This document shows, one piece after another, positions 8,563 to 18,128 of a DNA stretch of 64,000 nucleotides. The first letter of the stretch is position 1; each line of letters begins with the position of its first letter. Source of the DNA: CAVVUC01 sp963751395. Lineage in GTDB: Bacteria; Verrucomicrobiota; Verrucomicrobiia; Chthoniobacterales; Chthoniobacteraceae. Both the position numbers and the translations under genes were made by a program. The DNA lies in NCBI GenBank assembly GCA_963751395.1, contig CAVVUC010000001.1, positions 1,240,001 to 1,304,000 on the forward strand. The letters are read 5' to 3'. The notes under the pieces were generated by a model. The model saw only the letters and a list, made by a program, of their open reading frames with translations. It searched no databases and was not told the origin of the DNA.

Positions 8563-11500
8563 ATGAAATCCATGAAGAAACTCCTCAGTCTCACTGCCAT
8601 CGCCGGTCTCGGCCTCATCTCAGGCACGACCGGCCTCCTGGCTCAAGCAACTTGGAATGGTGCCGATGGTGCCGATTGGAACGTATCCGGAAACTGGCTT
8701 GGCACCGCGCCGGTGAACAGCGGAACCAGCGCACTGGTGTTCTCCGCCACGTCAACCAACCTCACGTCCACCAACAGCCTGACCAGCCTGACGGTCAGCT
8801 CCCTGACTTTCGCGTCGGGCGCAAAGGACAACACGCTGAACGGAAATGCCATCACTTTGAGCGGCGACGTCACGGTGAGCACGGGCAACTGGCAGGCGAT
8901 TAACACCGACATCGGCCTCACCGGAAACCGGAAATTTACAGTCAGCTCGGGACAGTTGACCCTTGGTGGGGCCTTGACCGACGGCACCAGCGCGGGCGGC
9001 ATTCTCAAGGAAGGCGGTGCGAAGCTGATTTTGAAGGGTGCCGGCTCCATGACCGGTGTCTCGACGCAGACGGTGGCTGGCGGAAATCCGGGCGCAGGCA
9101 GCTATACCGTGCCGCTTGTTTTCAATACCTCCGGCGCGGGCACAGTGGTGATCCAGAATACGGCGGCATTGGGCGCGGCAAGCCTCAAGGGAATTCAATT
9201 CAACAGTGGCGGCGGCGGGACGCTCGACCTGCAAACCGACACCAGCGTGAACGGCTATGGCATTTTTGCGGGCAGCGGAGGCACCGCCAACACCATCATC
9301 GCCAATCGCCTGACATCTGTTGCTGATGCAAATATCACCCACAATCTCGGTGTTGCGCAGTTGGGATCGTCGATTCTTACGATTAACAAAGGTGGCAACG
9401 TGACGGGTGCCGGCATCGCCAAAGTGACCTTCAGCGCGGTGAGCTTGACCGCTGGCAACAACGACCGTGTCGTAACCTTCAACGGAAGCGCCGCCATCTC
9501 CCTCGGAGATGTCGCCACCACCGCTAACGCCGGCAACAACCGCCGCCTGGGACTTGCCGGAACCAATGCCAACAATGCGGTTACCGGGGTTATCTCGAAT
9601 TTGGCTGCCGGCGTGACAGGTACAAGCCTGCTGTCGCTCATTAAGTCGGACTCAAGCACCTGGACGCTCACCGGAGCCAACACCTACACCGGTATCACCA
9701 CAATCGCCGGCGGCACCTTGCAACTGGGCAATGGCGGCGCGACCGGCACGCTGAATCCGGCCAGCGCGATTCAGAACGGTGGCACACTGGCCTTCAACCG
9801 CACTGGCACCATCACCCAAGGGACAGATTTTGCCGGAACCATCAGTGCTTATGCCACTGATTATTCAACGAATGCGGCAGGTGTGGCGCTGGGTACCCCC
9901 GTTCTCGGCAAGCTGGTGAAATCAGGCAGTGGCAATCTCATCCTCAATGGTTCCAATACCTTGAACGCCACGGATTCACTTACCTTCAGCGGCAATGGTT
10001 CCGGCACCGTGACACTCAAGAACGCCGCCGCCCTCGGAGCGGCCGGCAATACCGTTCGCTTTTCCGGCGGCGGTTCGGGGATTCTGGACATCCAGAGCGA
10101 CACGTTGAATGCCTGTAACTTTGGCAGCGGCACCGGCAACGGCGGGACCATCACGCTCACCGGGACCGACGGTGCCACGACAGCCGGCTACGCGCTCGGC
10201 ACTCTGGATTTGAGCAGCGTGACAATGACCTTGAACCGTGGCGGGGCAGTTACCAGCGGAACCGCCTCCTTTACCGAACTCAAGATGACGGGCGGCAATG
10301 ACTTTAACCCGGTCACCCTGGCAGGCGATGCCACATGGATCGTGGGTTCCGCCTCGATCACCGCCAACGGCCTGTCCAAGCGCCTGCAGCTCGATGGATC
10401 CAGCGCCGGCAACGTGATCGCGGGCGCGATTTCCGACACCAACAACGCAACGGCCGGAGCCAAGGTCAACCTCATCAAAGCCAACACGAGCACCTGGACA
10501 TTGAACGGCACCAACACCTATACCGGCACCACGGCTGTCAACGGCGGAACTCTCAAGGCGGGATCAACCCAGGCTTTCGGCAGCAACTCCGCCGTGACCA
10601 TGGCCAACACATCCGGTGCCATCCTGGACCTGAACAACTACAGCAACAGCATCGGCTCGCTGACCGGCGGAGGGACAAACGGCGGTGTGGTCAGTCTTGG
10701 TTCGACGACACTGACCGTGGGAGGCAACAACACCAGTCCGGCTGCGTTCGCGGGTTCGATCACGGGGAGCGGCGGCGTCCTCGTAAAGACCGGCACCGGC
10801 ACGCTCACGCTCTCCGGCTCAAACAGCTACACAGGCGGCACTGTGATCAATGGCGGAGCGGTGGCGATCAACTCGGACAGCAGTCTTGGAACCAGTTCGG
10901 GCGGGGTGACGCTGGCCGGCGGAACCCTTTCGGTGATCGCAAACGTCAATGCTTTCAGTCACAACATCGACACGGGAACGACAGGCGGCGCGATCAACGT
11001 CACTTCCGGCCGCGGCTTGCAGTTCAACGATTACAACGCCAATTCCGCCACCATTATTGGGAGCGGGCCGCTTACTGTTGAAGGCGGAGGCCAGTTGACC
11101 TTGAGCGCGACCGCCACCTCCGCGAGTTATTCCGGGAACTGGACGGTAAACGCCGGGCGCGTCGAGGTCCAGGTAAGCGGCGCACTGGGCAGCGGCAGCG
11201 TCACTCTGGCTTCCGGCGCGGAACTCGTGAACTCCTGGGGTAATACAATCGGCAACAGCATTGTCTCCGACGGCGGAATCCTGAGCTACGACAACGGTGG
11301 AGTCGGGGTGTTCTCCGGTCCGGTTTCCTTGAACAGCGGGACGACAACGGTAAGCCTGAAAGACTTTTACGGCCCCACCGCGCGCAACGGTTCGATCACC
11401 GGGCTTATGTCCGGCACTGGCGCATTAAGTGTCAGCGGCAACGGCACGAGCGGCATGCTCACTCTTTCCGGAACCAACACCTACAGTGGCGGCACGACCA

Positions 11501-12342
11501 TCAACAGCGGGGCGACAGTCCGGTTGAACTCCGGCAACAGCGGGAACGGCGTGATCCGGGGAACGGTGAACATCAACAGCGAAGGCACGCTTCTTTCCAC
11601 CGTGCATGACTCGTTCGGATATGCCGAGGGAAGCCAGATCAAGACATTGAATATCGACGGCGGAACAGTTACCCACTCCTCCAACGACGCGCTCACTCTG
11701 GCCAGCGCGGCAGTCATCATGACGGGCGGGACAATGCAGACGACGGGCGGAAGCAGTTCGGCGTTCGACTTCTTTAACAACGGAAGCGGCAACACGGGAG
11801 TGACCACCCTCGCGAGCGGCACGACTGCGACGATCGCCGGCAAGATCAGCCTTCGCAACGGTATTGGAGCGACGACGACTTTCGACGTTGCAGACGGTGC
11901 TGCGCCAACCGATCTGCTGGTCAGTGCGGTTATTGCGGATGGCGCCGCACAGGGCACCGGCTCCTGCATCACCAAGACCGGAGACGGATTCATGCTGCTT
12001 TCCGGTTCAAACACCTACACGGGACTTACCACGGTAAGTGCCGGCACGCTGGCCTTCGACTTGAGCGAAACTCTTCCCGGCGGACTAACTGTTGCGACCA
12101 GCGGCACGGCGGTGCTGACCGCGCACGACGGAGGAGCCGGCAATGTGAAGGTGCTCGACATTTCGTCGCTGACCATCTCGGGAACGACGCTGTTTGTCGG
12201 AGGCGGAGACAAGGCCGGCAACAACATCGCGGCCGGCCTTGCGTCGCCGGAGCCGGTGCCGGAGCCGGGAACCTGGGCGATGCTCCTGGGCGGGCTAGGG
12301 GTGCTGGGGGCATGGCGGAAAGCGCGTCGTCGCAGGGGGTAG
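8563..12342 (+). CDS. PEP-CTERM beta-strand-repeat surface protein 2
   Basis: The 1259-residue protein starts with the signal peptide MKSMKKLLSLTAIAGLGLIS, ending LLAQATW, closely resembling that of its upstream paralogue. Start 8563 is taken, though the ATG at 8572 is also possible. Autotransporter-associated beta-strand repeats (GTLTLSGSNSYTGGTVI and variants) fill the body. The C-terminal PEP-CTERM signal is EPVPEPGTWAMLLGGLG at ~1230 followed by WRKARRRRG and an immediate stop, a short-tailed form unlike the long tail of paralogue 1. Residues ~298-455 share identical DNA with paralogue 1, and ~455-700 are very similar. It is probably exported and exosortase-anchored; its role, perhaps adhesion or matrix, is inferred only. 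Confidence 0.9.
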   Translation: MKSMKKLLSLTAIAGLGLISGTTGLLAQATWNGADGADWNVSGNWLGTAPVNSGTSALVFSATSTNLTSTNSLTSLTVSSLTFASGAKDNTLNGNAITLSGDVTVSTGNWQAINTDIGLTGNRKFTVSSGQLTLGGALTDGTSAGGILKEGGAKLILKGAGSMTGVSTQTVAGGNPGAGSYTVPLVFNTSGAGTVVIQNTAALGAASLKGIQFNSGGGGTLDLQTDTSVNGYGIFAGSGGTANTIIANRLTSVADANITHNLGVAQLGSSILTINKGGNVTGAGIAKVTFSAVSLTAGNNDRVVTFNGSAAISLGDVATTANAGNNRRLGLAGTNANNAVTGVISNLAAGVTGTSLLSLIKSDSSTWTLTGANTYTGITTIAGGTLQLGNGGATGTLNPASAIQNGGTLAFNRTGTITQGTDFAGTISAYATDYSTNAAGVALGTPVLGKLVKSGSGNLILNGSNTLNATDSLTFSGNGSGTVTLKNAAALGAAGNTVRFSGGGSGILDIQSDTLNACNFGSGTGNGGTITLTGTDGATTAGYALGTLDLSSVTMTLNRGGAVTSGTASFTELKMTGGNDFNPVTLAGDATWIVGSASITANGLSKRLQLDGSSAGNVIAGAISDTNNATAGAKVNLIKANTSTWTLNGTNTYTGTTAVNGGTLKAGSTQAFGSNSAVTMANTSGAILDLNNYSNSIGSLTGGGTNGGVVSLGSTTLTVGGNNTSPAAFAGSITGSGGVLVKTGTGTLTLSGSNSYTGGTVINGGAVAINSDSSLGTSSGGVTLAGGTLSVIANVNAFSHNIDTGTTGGAINVTSGRGLQFNDYNANSATIIGSGPLTVEGGGQLTLSATATSASYSGNWTVNAGRVEVQVSGALGSGSVTLASGAELVNSWGNTIGNSIVSDGGILSYDNGGVGVFSGPVSLNSGTTTVSLKDFYGPTARNGSITGLMSGTGALSVSGNGTSGMLTLSGTNTYSGGTTINSGATVRLNSGNSGNGVIRGTVNINSEGTLLSTVHDSFGYAEGSQIKTLNIDGGTVTHSSNDALTLASAAVIMTGGTMQTTGGSSSAFDFFNNGSGNTGVTTLASGTTATIAGKISLRNGIGATTTFDVADGAAPTDLLVSAVIADGAAQGTGSCITKTGDGFMLLSGSNTYTGLTTVSAGTLAFDLSETLPGGLTVATSGTAVLTAHDGGAGNVKVLDISSLTISGTTLFVGGGDKAGNNIAAGLASPEPVPEPGTWAMLLGGLGVLGAWRKARRRRG
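9454..9925. repeat. 472-bp block identical to 5705-6176
   Basis: Second copy of the identical coding block. Sequences immediately left of it differ between the genes, and divergence resumes right of GGTGAAATC. This abrupt change suggests gene conversion or recent partial duplication. Confidence 0.85.
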
Positions 12343-12567
12343 ATATTTCGAGCCGTGATGCCGATTCGATTTGGCCTCGGGAACACGGCGTTTGAGCAGG
12401 TTGCCGCAGTGTTCCTGGCGGGGTGCCGTGGCAACCATCCCTGTGGGTGGGCGGGAGGCTTTGTCAACGTCCCTGTCTCTCTCCGATGTCTTGTAATTCG
12501 ATTTACACAATCAGGTTGCGAGAAGCATTTGCTCTTGCTCGTGCTCCAGGAACGAGCGGCTGGATTA

Positions 12568-12843
12568 GAGCGTGTCATGCACTTTTGACGCCGGAGGCGT
12601 CGTGGAAATTAGCCGGTGGCGAAGCGTAGCGAAACCACCGGAACCCACATCCACAAAGGATTCCGCCCCGGATGGGGCGGTGGAAACTGGCACCCGCAGG
12701 TTCCAGCGCCCCGCGGGGGCGCGACCCGCTTTTTTCTCGGAACCCGGTGGTTGCGCTCGTTCCTCGCTGCACCACCGGCTAGTTTCCAGTGTCCCTCCGG
12801 GACAACCATCGTCTCCCGCCACGTCAAAGTGCATGACACGCTC
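12568..12843. mobile_element. MITE-like element, copy 1
   Basis: The 276-bp element has terminal inverted repeats GAGCGTGTCATGCACTTT / AAAGTGCATGACACGCTC. A near-identical copy of the same length lies at 47862-48137; I count three base differences. Internal shorter palindromes include CCGCCCCGGATGGGGCGG and GCGCCCCGCGGGGGCGC. It has no coding capacity. The flanks are TA on the left and CA on the right, so a target duplication is not clear here. Confidence 0.8.
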
Positions 12844-12960
12844 CAAGAGCAAGAGCAAGTATAAGAAGGCTGGTTCGGATTCCCGCCCTCGGACTGTGGA
12901 AGTCGTATGATACCGTTTTGCATAAATAAGAGGACTCTCCATTTTACTGAACCATCGCCA

Positions 12961-13389
12961 CGCGCGTCATTCTGAGTCGCTCACAAAACGGGTTTTTGCT
13001 GGCGGCGGCAATGATGGCTCCCGATCGGAGGGACGAGCTCTGCGAGTCCCTGACTTCTCGAGTGTGGGACTCGTGGAACTCGTCCCTTCGCTGCCAATGA
13101 ACCCGCCCCGGATGCCGAACCTTTCGCGCACCGCGCTTTGGACTGCGGCGGCTTGACGCCGCTTTGCGGAGGAGCGGACTTGTCCGCGTGGCGGAAGAGC
13201 ACACCGCACACCCGCAGACCCCCGTCCACGGAGACAAGTCTCCACCAACCCCAAAGCGCGGACAAGTCCGCGCACTCCAAAGCGCTGCGCGCGAAACACG
13301 CCGGGGCGCTGCGTTTCGGCAATCGCTCCAGGTGTTCATTGCCGAAGCCAGCAAAACCCCGCTTTGTGAAAGCCTCAGAATGACGCGCC
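12961..13389. repeat. 429-bp inverted-repeat element
   Basis: The left arm (12961-13003) and the reverse complement of the right arm (13347-13389) match at about 37 of 43 positions, with common core GCGTCATTCTGAG and TTTTGCTGGC. The interior has further inverted repeats, for example GCGGACTTGTCCGCG near 13171 facing GCGCGGACAAGTCCGCGC near 13256. It looks like a non-autonomous mobile or REP-composite element. Confidence 0.6.
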
Positions 13390-13572
13390 ATAAGGTGTGT
13401 AACGCGGGTGCCAATAGTCATCTTTTCTTTGAGAACTGGTATGATACGCTGGCGACACTCTTCGCGGGAGAAAAATGACTGCACCACCGGCTGGTGGATC
13501 AAAGGCGGCTCGAAACCTTGAGACCGGAAGCGCTTCGTGACAGCCGTTGATTCCTGGGTGTCCCACCCGCCC

Positions 13573-14205
13573 TCAACTCATGCCCCGGTATTTGTTCACG
13601 GCCTCCATGCGGGAGTGGGCATGGAGTTTCTCGTAAACCTTCTTCACCCGAAAGCGGACGACGTCGATGGTAACTCCCAGCCGCGTGGCGATCTCCTTGT
13701 AAAGCAGGCCGCTCGCGAGCTGTTCGATCACCGCGCGCTCCTCTTCGTCCAGCGTGGTCTCGGCGGTCGGCTGCGAAGTGCGGTGAAAATAGCTCACCAC
13801 TTTTCGCGCGATGTGCGGTGACATCGGCGACCCGCCTGCAACGGCCTGTTCGATCGCCGAGACAATGTCGGCGGGGGCCGAGCGTTTGAGCATGTAGCCG
13901 CACGCCCCGGCCTTGAGGGCGTCGAAGATCAGCTTGTTGTGGTCGAACGCGGTGAGGACGAGGCAGAGCGTCGCGGGATGCATCTTTCTCAAACGCGTGA
14001 TGCACTCGATGCCGTTCATGCCGGGCAGGTTGATGTCAACCAATGCCACGTCGGGGCGCGCCTTCCCGACATTCTCCAGCGCCCTCTCGGCGTTCGGATA
14101 AACGGCCACGCACTTCACGCGGCCACCCGGCGATTCAAGGAGTTGCCGGGCCGTGCCGGCGAATGCCGCATCGTCCTCGATCAGAATGGTTCGGATGGAT
14201 TTCAC
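13573..14205 (-). CDS. NarL/LuxR-type response regulator
   Basis: The 210-residue protein has an N-terminal receiver domain (~5-120): acidic pocket E10-D11-D12, phospho-acceptor D57 in VALVDINLPGMNG, T85 and K107 in YMLKR. The C-terminal LuxR-type helix-turn-helix (~148-205) reads LDEEERAVIEQLASGLLYKE through VRFRVKKVYEKLHAHSRMEA. Family members bind DNA as dimers after phosphorylation. It lies 10 bp downstream of the sensor kinase gene on the same strand and is almost certainly its partner. Targets are unknown; the surrounding PEP-CTERM and glycoside hydrolase genes are candidates by position only. Confidence 0.93.
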   Translation of the reverse strand: MKSIRTILIEDDAAFAGTARQLLESPGGRVKCVAVYPNAERALENVGKARPDVALVDINLPGMNGIECITRLRKMHPATLCLVLTAFDHNKLIFDALKAGACGYMLKRSAPADIVSAIEQAVAGGSPMSPHIARKVVSYFHRTSQPTAETTLDEEERAVIEQLASGLLYKEIATRLGVTIDVVRFRVKKVYEKLHAHSRMEAVNKYRGMS

Positions 14206-14215
14206 GGAAAAGCGG

Positions 14216-16315
14216 TTAACGAGGCATCGGGACGCGCAGGATCACCTCCGTGCCGCCCATGCTTCGCCGCTTACATTCGCAGTTCCCTCCCAGGTGGGCG
14301 AGCCGGGATTTCATGTTTTTTATTCCATCGCTTCCGGGGTCGGCGATTTGCCCGGGCAGACCGCAGCCGTTGTCGGCCACGCGCACCTCGAACTGCCCGT
14401 CGTCGAGCCGGGCCGACACCTGCACCTCGCTGGCGCGGGCGTGTTTGACGACATTCTGGAGCGCTTCCTTGAAGGCGCACACCACCTCGTGCCGGGACTC
14501 CGCGCGCACCTCGACCTCCGGCCATTCGATCGGCATCTGGATGCGGCAGGCGATTCCCGCCGGCTCGAGATAGGTGCTCGCGTAGTGGGCAAGGTATTCC
14601 GCCATGGACTCCAGCGTGTCGTTCTGCGGGTTCACCGTCCAGACCACTTCATCGAGCGACTCCATCGTCTGCTGCGTGGTTTGCGACAACACGCGCAGGT
14701 CTTCGCCGGCTTTTTCAGGAAGGGAATACTTCCGGGCGAACACATCGTGGAGCATCGCGAGCTGCGAGAGCCGCGCTCCCACGACATCATGCATGTTGCG
14801 CGCGATCCGCTCCCGTTCGGAGGCGAGGGCGTTCTGGGCCTTGAGCGCCGCCATGCGCCTTCTGCTGAAGTAAAGGGACACGAGTCCGCCCACCGCGAGC
14901 ATGCCCGCGGCGGTCAGCCAGCGGAACGTCAGGGTCTGGACGAACGGCGGATTGATTGTCATCGGCAGGCTCAATGTGGTGGCGTCCCACCTGCGGTCGT
15001 TGTGGGAGGCCTGCGCCTCCAGGGTGTAGCGGCCCGCAGGCGGGGGGATGATGTCCAGCGAGAGGGCATCCGTCAAATGCCACCGGTCCTCATACCCTTT
15101 CAAGCGCCACCGGAGCACCTCATTGGGGGGCATTCCAAATTGCGGAATTCCCAGACCCAGCGAGAGCCGCCGGGTGCCGGCCGGCACGGTCAGCGGAGAC
15201 AACGCCAGCTTCCGGTCGTCAGCCAGCGCGGAGACCAGCTCGGGGGTGCGTGTCTCGAACACCTCCACCTCGGCAAGCTGCGGCGAATACGGCACCGGAT
15301 TGTCGCTGGAAATTCTCAGGTACCGCCCCCGGAACACGCCCTTGCCGTCCGTCGCGCCCAGCACATCCACCTCGCCCGCGCCGGGGTGCGAGCCGTCCGC
15401 CCGGTCGAGACCCTGCCAGACCGGCCCGACCCCTTCCGCCGGTTCACGGTCGTAGAGTTGCACCAGCATCCGGCTGAACCGCTCTCCCGTTCCCAATCCC
15501 GTCTCATTGCGGGCGCGCAGGCCGATGTGATCCAGGGCATGCACGGTGCCGAGGTCGATTTCGAAATAAAACGCCGGCCCCAGCCCCCGCCCGGCGGGAT
15601 GCGCGAAGGTCGAGAACTTGCCGTCCGTCAGCGCGTCGGCTTCCAGTCCTGGGTAAAGCGGATGCGACGCCTTCACGGCGGCGCCGATCGCCACATTCGT
15701 GGTGGCAACCGGTTCCACGCGAAACTCGGTGAGCACAAAATCGCCCGACGGTCCCCACGACGCCACCACCTCCGGCTGGCCGGCCAGCGTGCGGGTCACC
15801 GGAAATGCCTCCAGCCGGAACCCGGTCACGGGCGCGAAAGGGGAGCGGACGGCGAGCTGGTAATACGCATCCCCCTCCTGCCCCTGGGACGACTCCCGCT
15901 CGCGCAGATGGTTGTTCCCGGTCTTCTCCAGCGTCGCATTTCCGGCGATGAACCGCAGAACGCCCAGGGGCTGCCAGTGTCCGGTCAACGACGGCTCCGC
16001 GTCATTCGTGGCCGACAGCGCGAACTCCGCGATGTTGTTGCCGGGGTGCCCCGACAGAAAATAAAGAGTCACGGTGAACGTGTAGGCGTTCACCGGGCTC
16101 GCGGTTTGGAAAACAGCCGCCTGTGCTTTCGCGATCTCCGGCGAAACGCTCCACCCCCTTGGATTCGACCGGATGCCGTCGATGACGTTGTCCAGATCCT
16201 TCCGGGAAGTGCAATGCGTCGCATCCACCGACCGGAAAAGCACCGGCTCGACGCCTGTGCAGACCGGGGCGCACAGCAATAGAAGAAAGGCGGGCAGACC
16301 CCGGCGGAAATTCAT
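14216..16315 (-). CDS. Membrane sensor histidine kinase with galactose-binding-like and Y_Y_Y domains
   Basis: Start 16315 (MNFRRGLPAFLLLLCAPVC) opens directly into a signal peptide; an ATG three codons upstream is possible. The 699-residue protein has an extracytoplasmic region of two beta-sandwich, F5/8 type C-like segments (~60-200 and ~210-370; ALTDGKFSTFAHP, FEIDLGTVHALDHIGLR). A Y_Y_Y-type domain follows (~385-470, LRWRLKGYEDRW, AGRYTLEAQA), then one transmembrane helix (~475-495). The cytoplasmic part has a HisKA_3 dimerisation domain with H509 in IARNMHDVVGARLSQ and an HATPase domain (EALQNVVKHA, DNGCGLPG, GGTEVIL). It likely senses an extracellular carbohydrate or envelope signal and phosphorylates the regulator at 13573-14205. 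The ligand is inferred from domain type only. Confidence 0.9.
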   Translation of the reverse strand: MNFRRGLPAFLLLLCAPVCTGVEPVLFRSVDATHCTSRKDLDNVIDGIRSNPRGWSVSPEIAKAQAAVFQTASPVNAYTFTVTLYFLSGHPGNNIAEFALSATNDAEPSLTGHWQPLGVLRFIAGNATLEKTGNNHLRERESSQGQEGDAYYQLAVRSPFAPVTGFRLEAFPVTRTLAGQPEVVASWGPSGDFVLTEFRVEPVATTNVAIGAAVKASHPLYPGLEADALTDGKFSTFAHPAGRGLGPAFYFEIDLGTVHALDHIGLRARNETGLGTGERFSRMLVQLYDREPAEGVGPVWQGLDRADGSHPGAGEVDVLGATDGKGVFRGRYLRISSDNPVPYSPQLAEVEVFETRTPELVSALADDRKLALSPLTVPAGTRRLSLGLGIPQFGMPPNEVLRWRLKGYEDRWHLTDALSLDIIPPPAGRYTLEAQASHNDRRWDATTLSLPMTINPPFVQTLTFRWLTAAGMLAVGGLVSLYFSRRRMAALKAQNALASERERIARNMHDVVGARLSQLAMLHDVFARKYSLPEKAGEDLRVLSQTTQQTMESLDEVVWTVNPQNDTLESMAEYLAHYASTYLEPAGIACRIQMPIEWPEVEVRAESRHEVVCAFKEALQNVVKHARASEVQVSARLDDGQFEVRVADNGCGLPGQIADPGSDGIKNMKSRLAHLGGNCECKRRSMGGTEVILRVPMPR

Positions 16316-16379
16316 CAGGCACAAATCCTATCCCGGAAACGTAAAAAGTCGAATCCCTTGGCAGCGCCCGCCGCCCCCC

Positions 16380-16414
16380 GGCCTCAACGTGGCCGGCTAC
16401 AACGCCGGCTACAA
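16380..16414. repeat. REP palindromes
   Basis: Contains GGCCTCAACGTGGCCGGC followed by TACAACGCCGGCTACAAC. The same motif recurs near 17070, 18129, 18388, 28665-28890 and 33950-33990, marking a dispersed family. Here it overlaps the stop codon of the transposase remnant. Confidence 0.6.
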
Positions 16415-16678
16415 CCGCTCGATTTCCCCCTGCCAGGGCCACTCTTCGCTGCGCGCCACAAGCTTGCCTCGCACCGGATTGTTCACGACATATTCCCATT
16501 TCTCCGAGTAACTCTCCGTCGAGCGCAGGACGTGATCGAAAAACTCCGGCTGCCAGAGCGGCGCTTCGATCCCCAGTGCGCGGAGGATCTGCTTCGAGGT
16601 CCATTCCTTCCAGAAACGCATGAATTCCGACAACGTCTTCGCATCAGGCTCCGGGGCACAGAAGAAATGCACATGATC
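16409..16678 (-). pseudogene. RAYT (IS200-like Y1 transposase) remnant
   Basis: The reading frame keeps the C-terminal ~89 residues of a REP-associated tyrosine transposase. The HUH motif DHVHFFC sits at the start (16678 leftward) and the tyrosine-containing helix EYVVNNPVRGKLV near the end, followed by WPWQGE. A stop codon (TAG, 16681-16679) lies immediately before DHVH, so roughly the first 50-60 residues typical of the family are missing. Intact RAYTs are thought to mobilise REP palindromes, and such palindromes surround this fragment. Downstream repeat units begin with the same HUH-region DNA, so the fragment seems to have been duplicated piecemeal. It is unlikely to be active. Confidence 0.75.
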
Positions 16679-16802
16679 CTAAATTCCGCAGTTTCATAGA
16701 ACCACGGATTACACAGATAGCACGGATACAGAGGGTTCCAGCCATCTGGAATCAGGGCAAACGCATCTAAATCATGAAGAGCACCAAAGGTGCAAAATAC
16801 CT

Positions 16803-16942
16803 CAGCCCAGGGCAACGCCCTGGGTTTCGATCGAATAAATTTCCAGCCCTGCAAGGGCGAGACATTGCGTGCCAGTCCGGATATTGCGCCCTTGCAGGGC
16901 TGTTCGTTCGATGATGGCGTCCCCAGGGCGTTGCCCTGGGCT
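16803..16942. repeat. 140-bp nested palindrome, copy 1
   Basis: Outer arms CCCAGGGCAACGCCCTGGG and CCCAGGGCGTTGCCCTGGG are complementary to each other and each is itself nearly palindromic. The inner arms CCAGCCCTGCAAGGGCG and CGCCCTTGCAGGGCTG also pair. The element could form a long cruciform or hairpin. Confidence 0.75.
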
Positions 16943-17367
16943 TAGATAGGTTGCGCCTTCAGCGCAAAAGAAAACCCGCCCGTTGACCCCGGCGGCGCAG
17001 CGCGTCCGATTGCAAAACGCGCCCGCCCAGCGCCCTCCGCCCCGACCTGCCGCCCGCCCGCCGGCCTCGCTGTAGCCGGCCACGTTGAGCCCGGCGGGAC
17101 GTTGACCCCGGCGGCGCAGCGCGTCCGATTGCAAAACCCGCCCGCCCAGCGCTACAACAGCCTTCCGCTTTCCGCTTTCAAGTTTGAAAGCCTGGCCGTT
17201 GCTTCGCATCCGGCTCCGGGGCGCAGAAGAAATGCACATGATCCTAAATTCCGCAGTTTCATAGAACCACGGATTACACAGATAGCACGGATACAGAGGG
17301 TTCCAGCCATCTGGAATCAGGGCAAACGCATCTAAATCATGAACAGCACCAAAGGTGCAAAATACCT

Positions 17368-17507
17368 CAGCCCAGGGCAACGCCCTGGGTTTCGATCGAA
17401 TAAATTTCCAGCCCTGCAAGGGCGAGACATTGCGTGCCAGTCCGGATATTGCGCCCTTGCAGGGCTGTTCGTTCGATGATGGCGTCCCCAGGGCGTTGCC
17501 CTGGGCT
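17368..17507. repeat. 140-bp nested palindrome, copy 2
   Basis: Same architecture and length as the copy at 16803-16942, with only isolated differences at the right margin (GGGCTGAG instead of GGGCTTAG). Confidence 0.75.
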
Positions 17508-17668
17508 GAGATAGGTTGCGCCTTCAGCGCAAAAGAAAACCCGCCCGCCGACCCCGGCGGCGCAGCGCATCCGATTGCAAAACCCGCCCGCTCCCCGCTA
17601 CAACAGCCTTCCGCTTTCCGCTTTCAAGTTTGAAAGCCTGGCCGTTGCTTCGCATCCGTTGCAGCAGG

Positions 17669-17689
17669 TTTCAAGTTTCAAGTTTCAAG
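17669..17689. repeat. Heptanucleotide tract (TTTCAAG)3
   Basis: Three perfect TTTCAAG units in the junction between the second and third repeat units. The related CTTTCAAGTTTGAAAG occurs near 17175 and 17621. Confidence 0.7.
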
Positions 17690-17874
17690 TTTGAAAGCCT
17701 GGCCGTTGCTTCGCATCCGGCTCCGGGGCGCAGAAGAAATGCACATGATCCTAAATTCCGCAGTTTCATAGAACCACGGATTACACAGATAGCACGGATA
17801 CAGAGGGTTCCAGCCATCTGGAATCAGGGCAAACGCATCTAAACCATGAAGAGCACCAAAGGTGCAAAATACCT

Positions 17875-18014
17875 CAGCCCAGGGCAACGCCCTGGGTTTC
17901 GATCGAATAAATTTCCAGCCCTGCAAGGGCGAGACATTGCGTGCCAGTCCGGATATTGCGCCCTTGCAGGGCTGTTCGTTCGATGATGGCGTCCCCAGGG
18001 CGTTGCCCTGGGCT
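17875..18014. repeat. 140-bp nested palindrome, copy 3
   Basis: Third copy, 507 bp from copy 2, with the same outer and inner arms. Confidence 0.75.
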
Positions 18015-18128
18015 TAGATAGGTTGCGCCTTCAGCGCAAAAGAAAACCCGCCCGCTGACCCCGGCGGCGCAGCGCATCCGATTGCAAAACCCGCCCGCCC
18101 AGCGCCCTCCGCCCCGACCTGCCGCCCG

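Larger units (their letters stand above)
12343..13572. other. 1.2-kb gene-free region with two inverted-repeat elements
   Basis: No credible gene is seen here. The stretch holds a 276-bp MITE-like element (12568-12843) and a 429-bp imperfect inverted-repeat element (12961-13389), separated by AT-richer sequence. Overlapping short reading frames on both strands follow the palindromes and have no protein-like character. Confidence 0.65.

Noticed and set aside
14153..16282. 709-codon plus-strand frame
   Set aside because: Antisense to the sensor kinase, whose domains are clearly encoded on the minus strand.
16803..18014. Repeated palindromes considered as a CRISPR array
   Set aside because: Repeats are 140 bp, only three, 500 bp apart, and the intervening DNA is itself repeated; no cas genes nearby.
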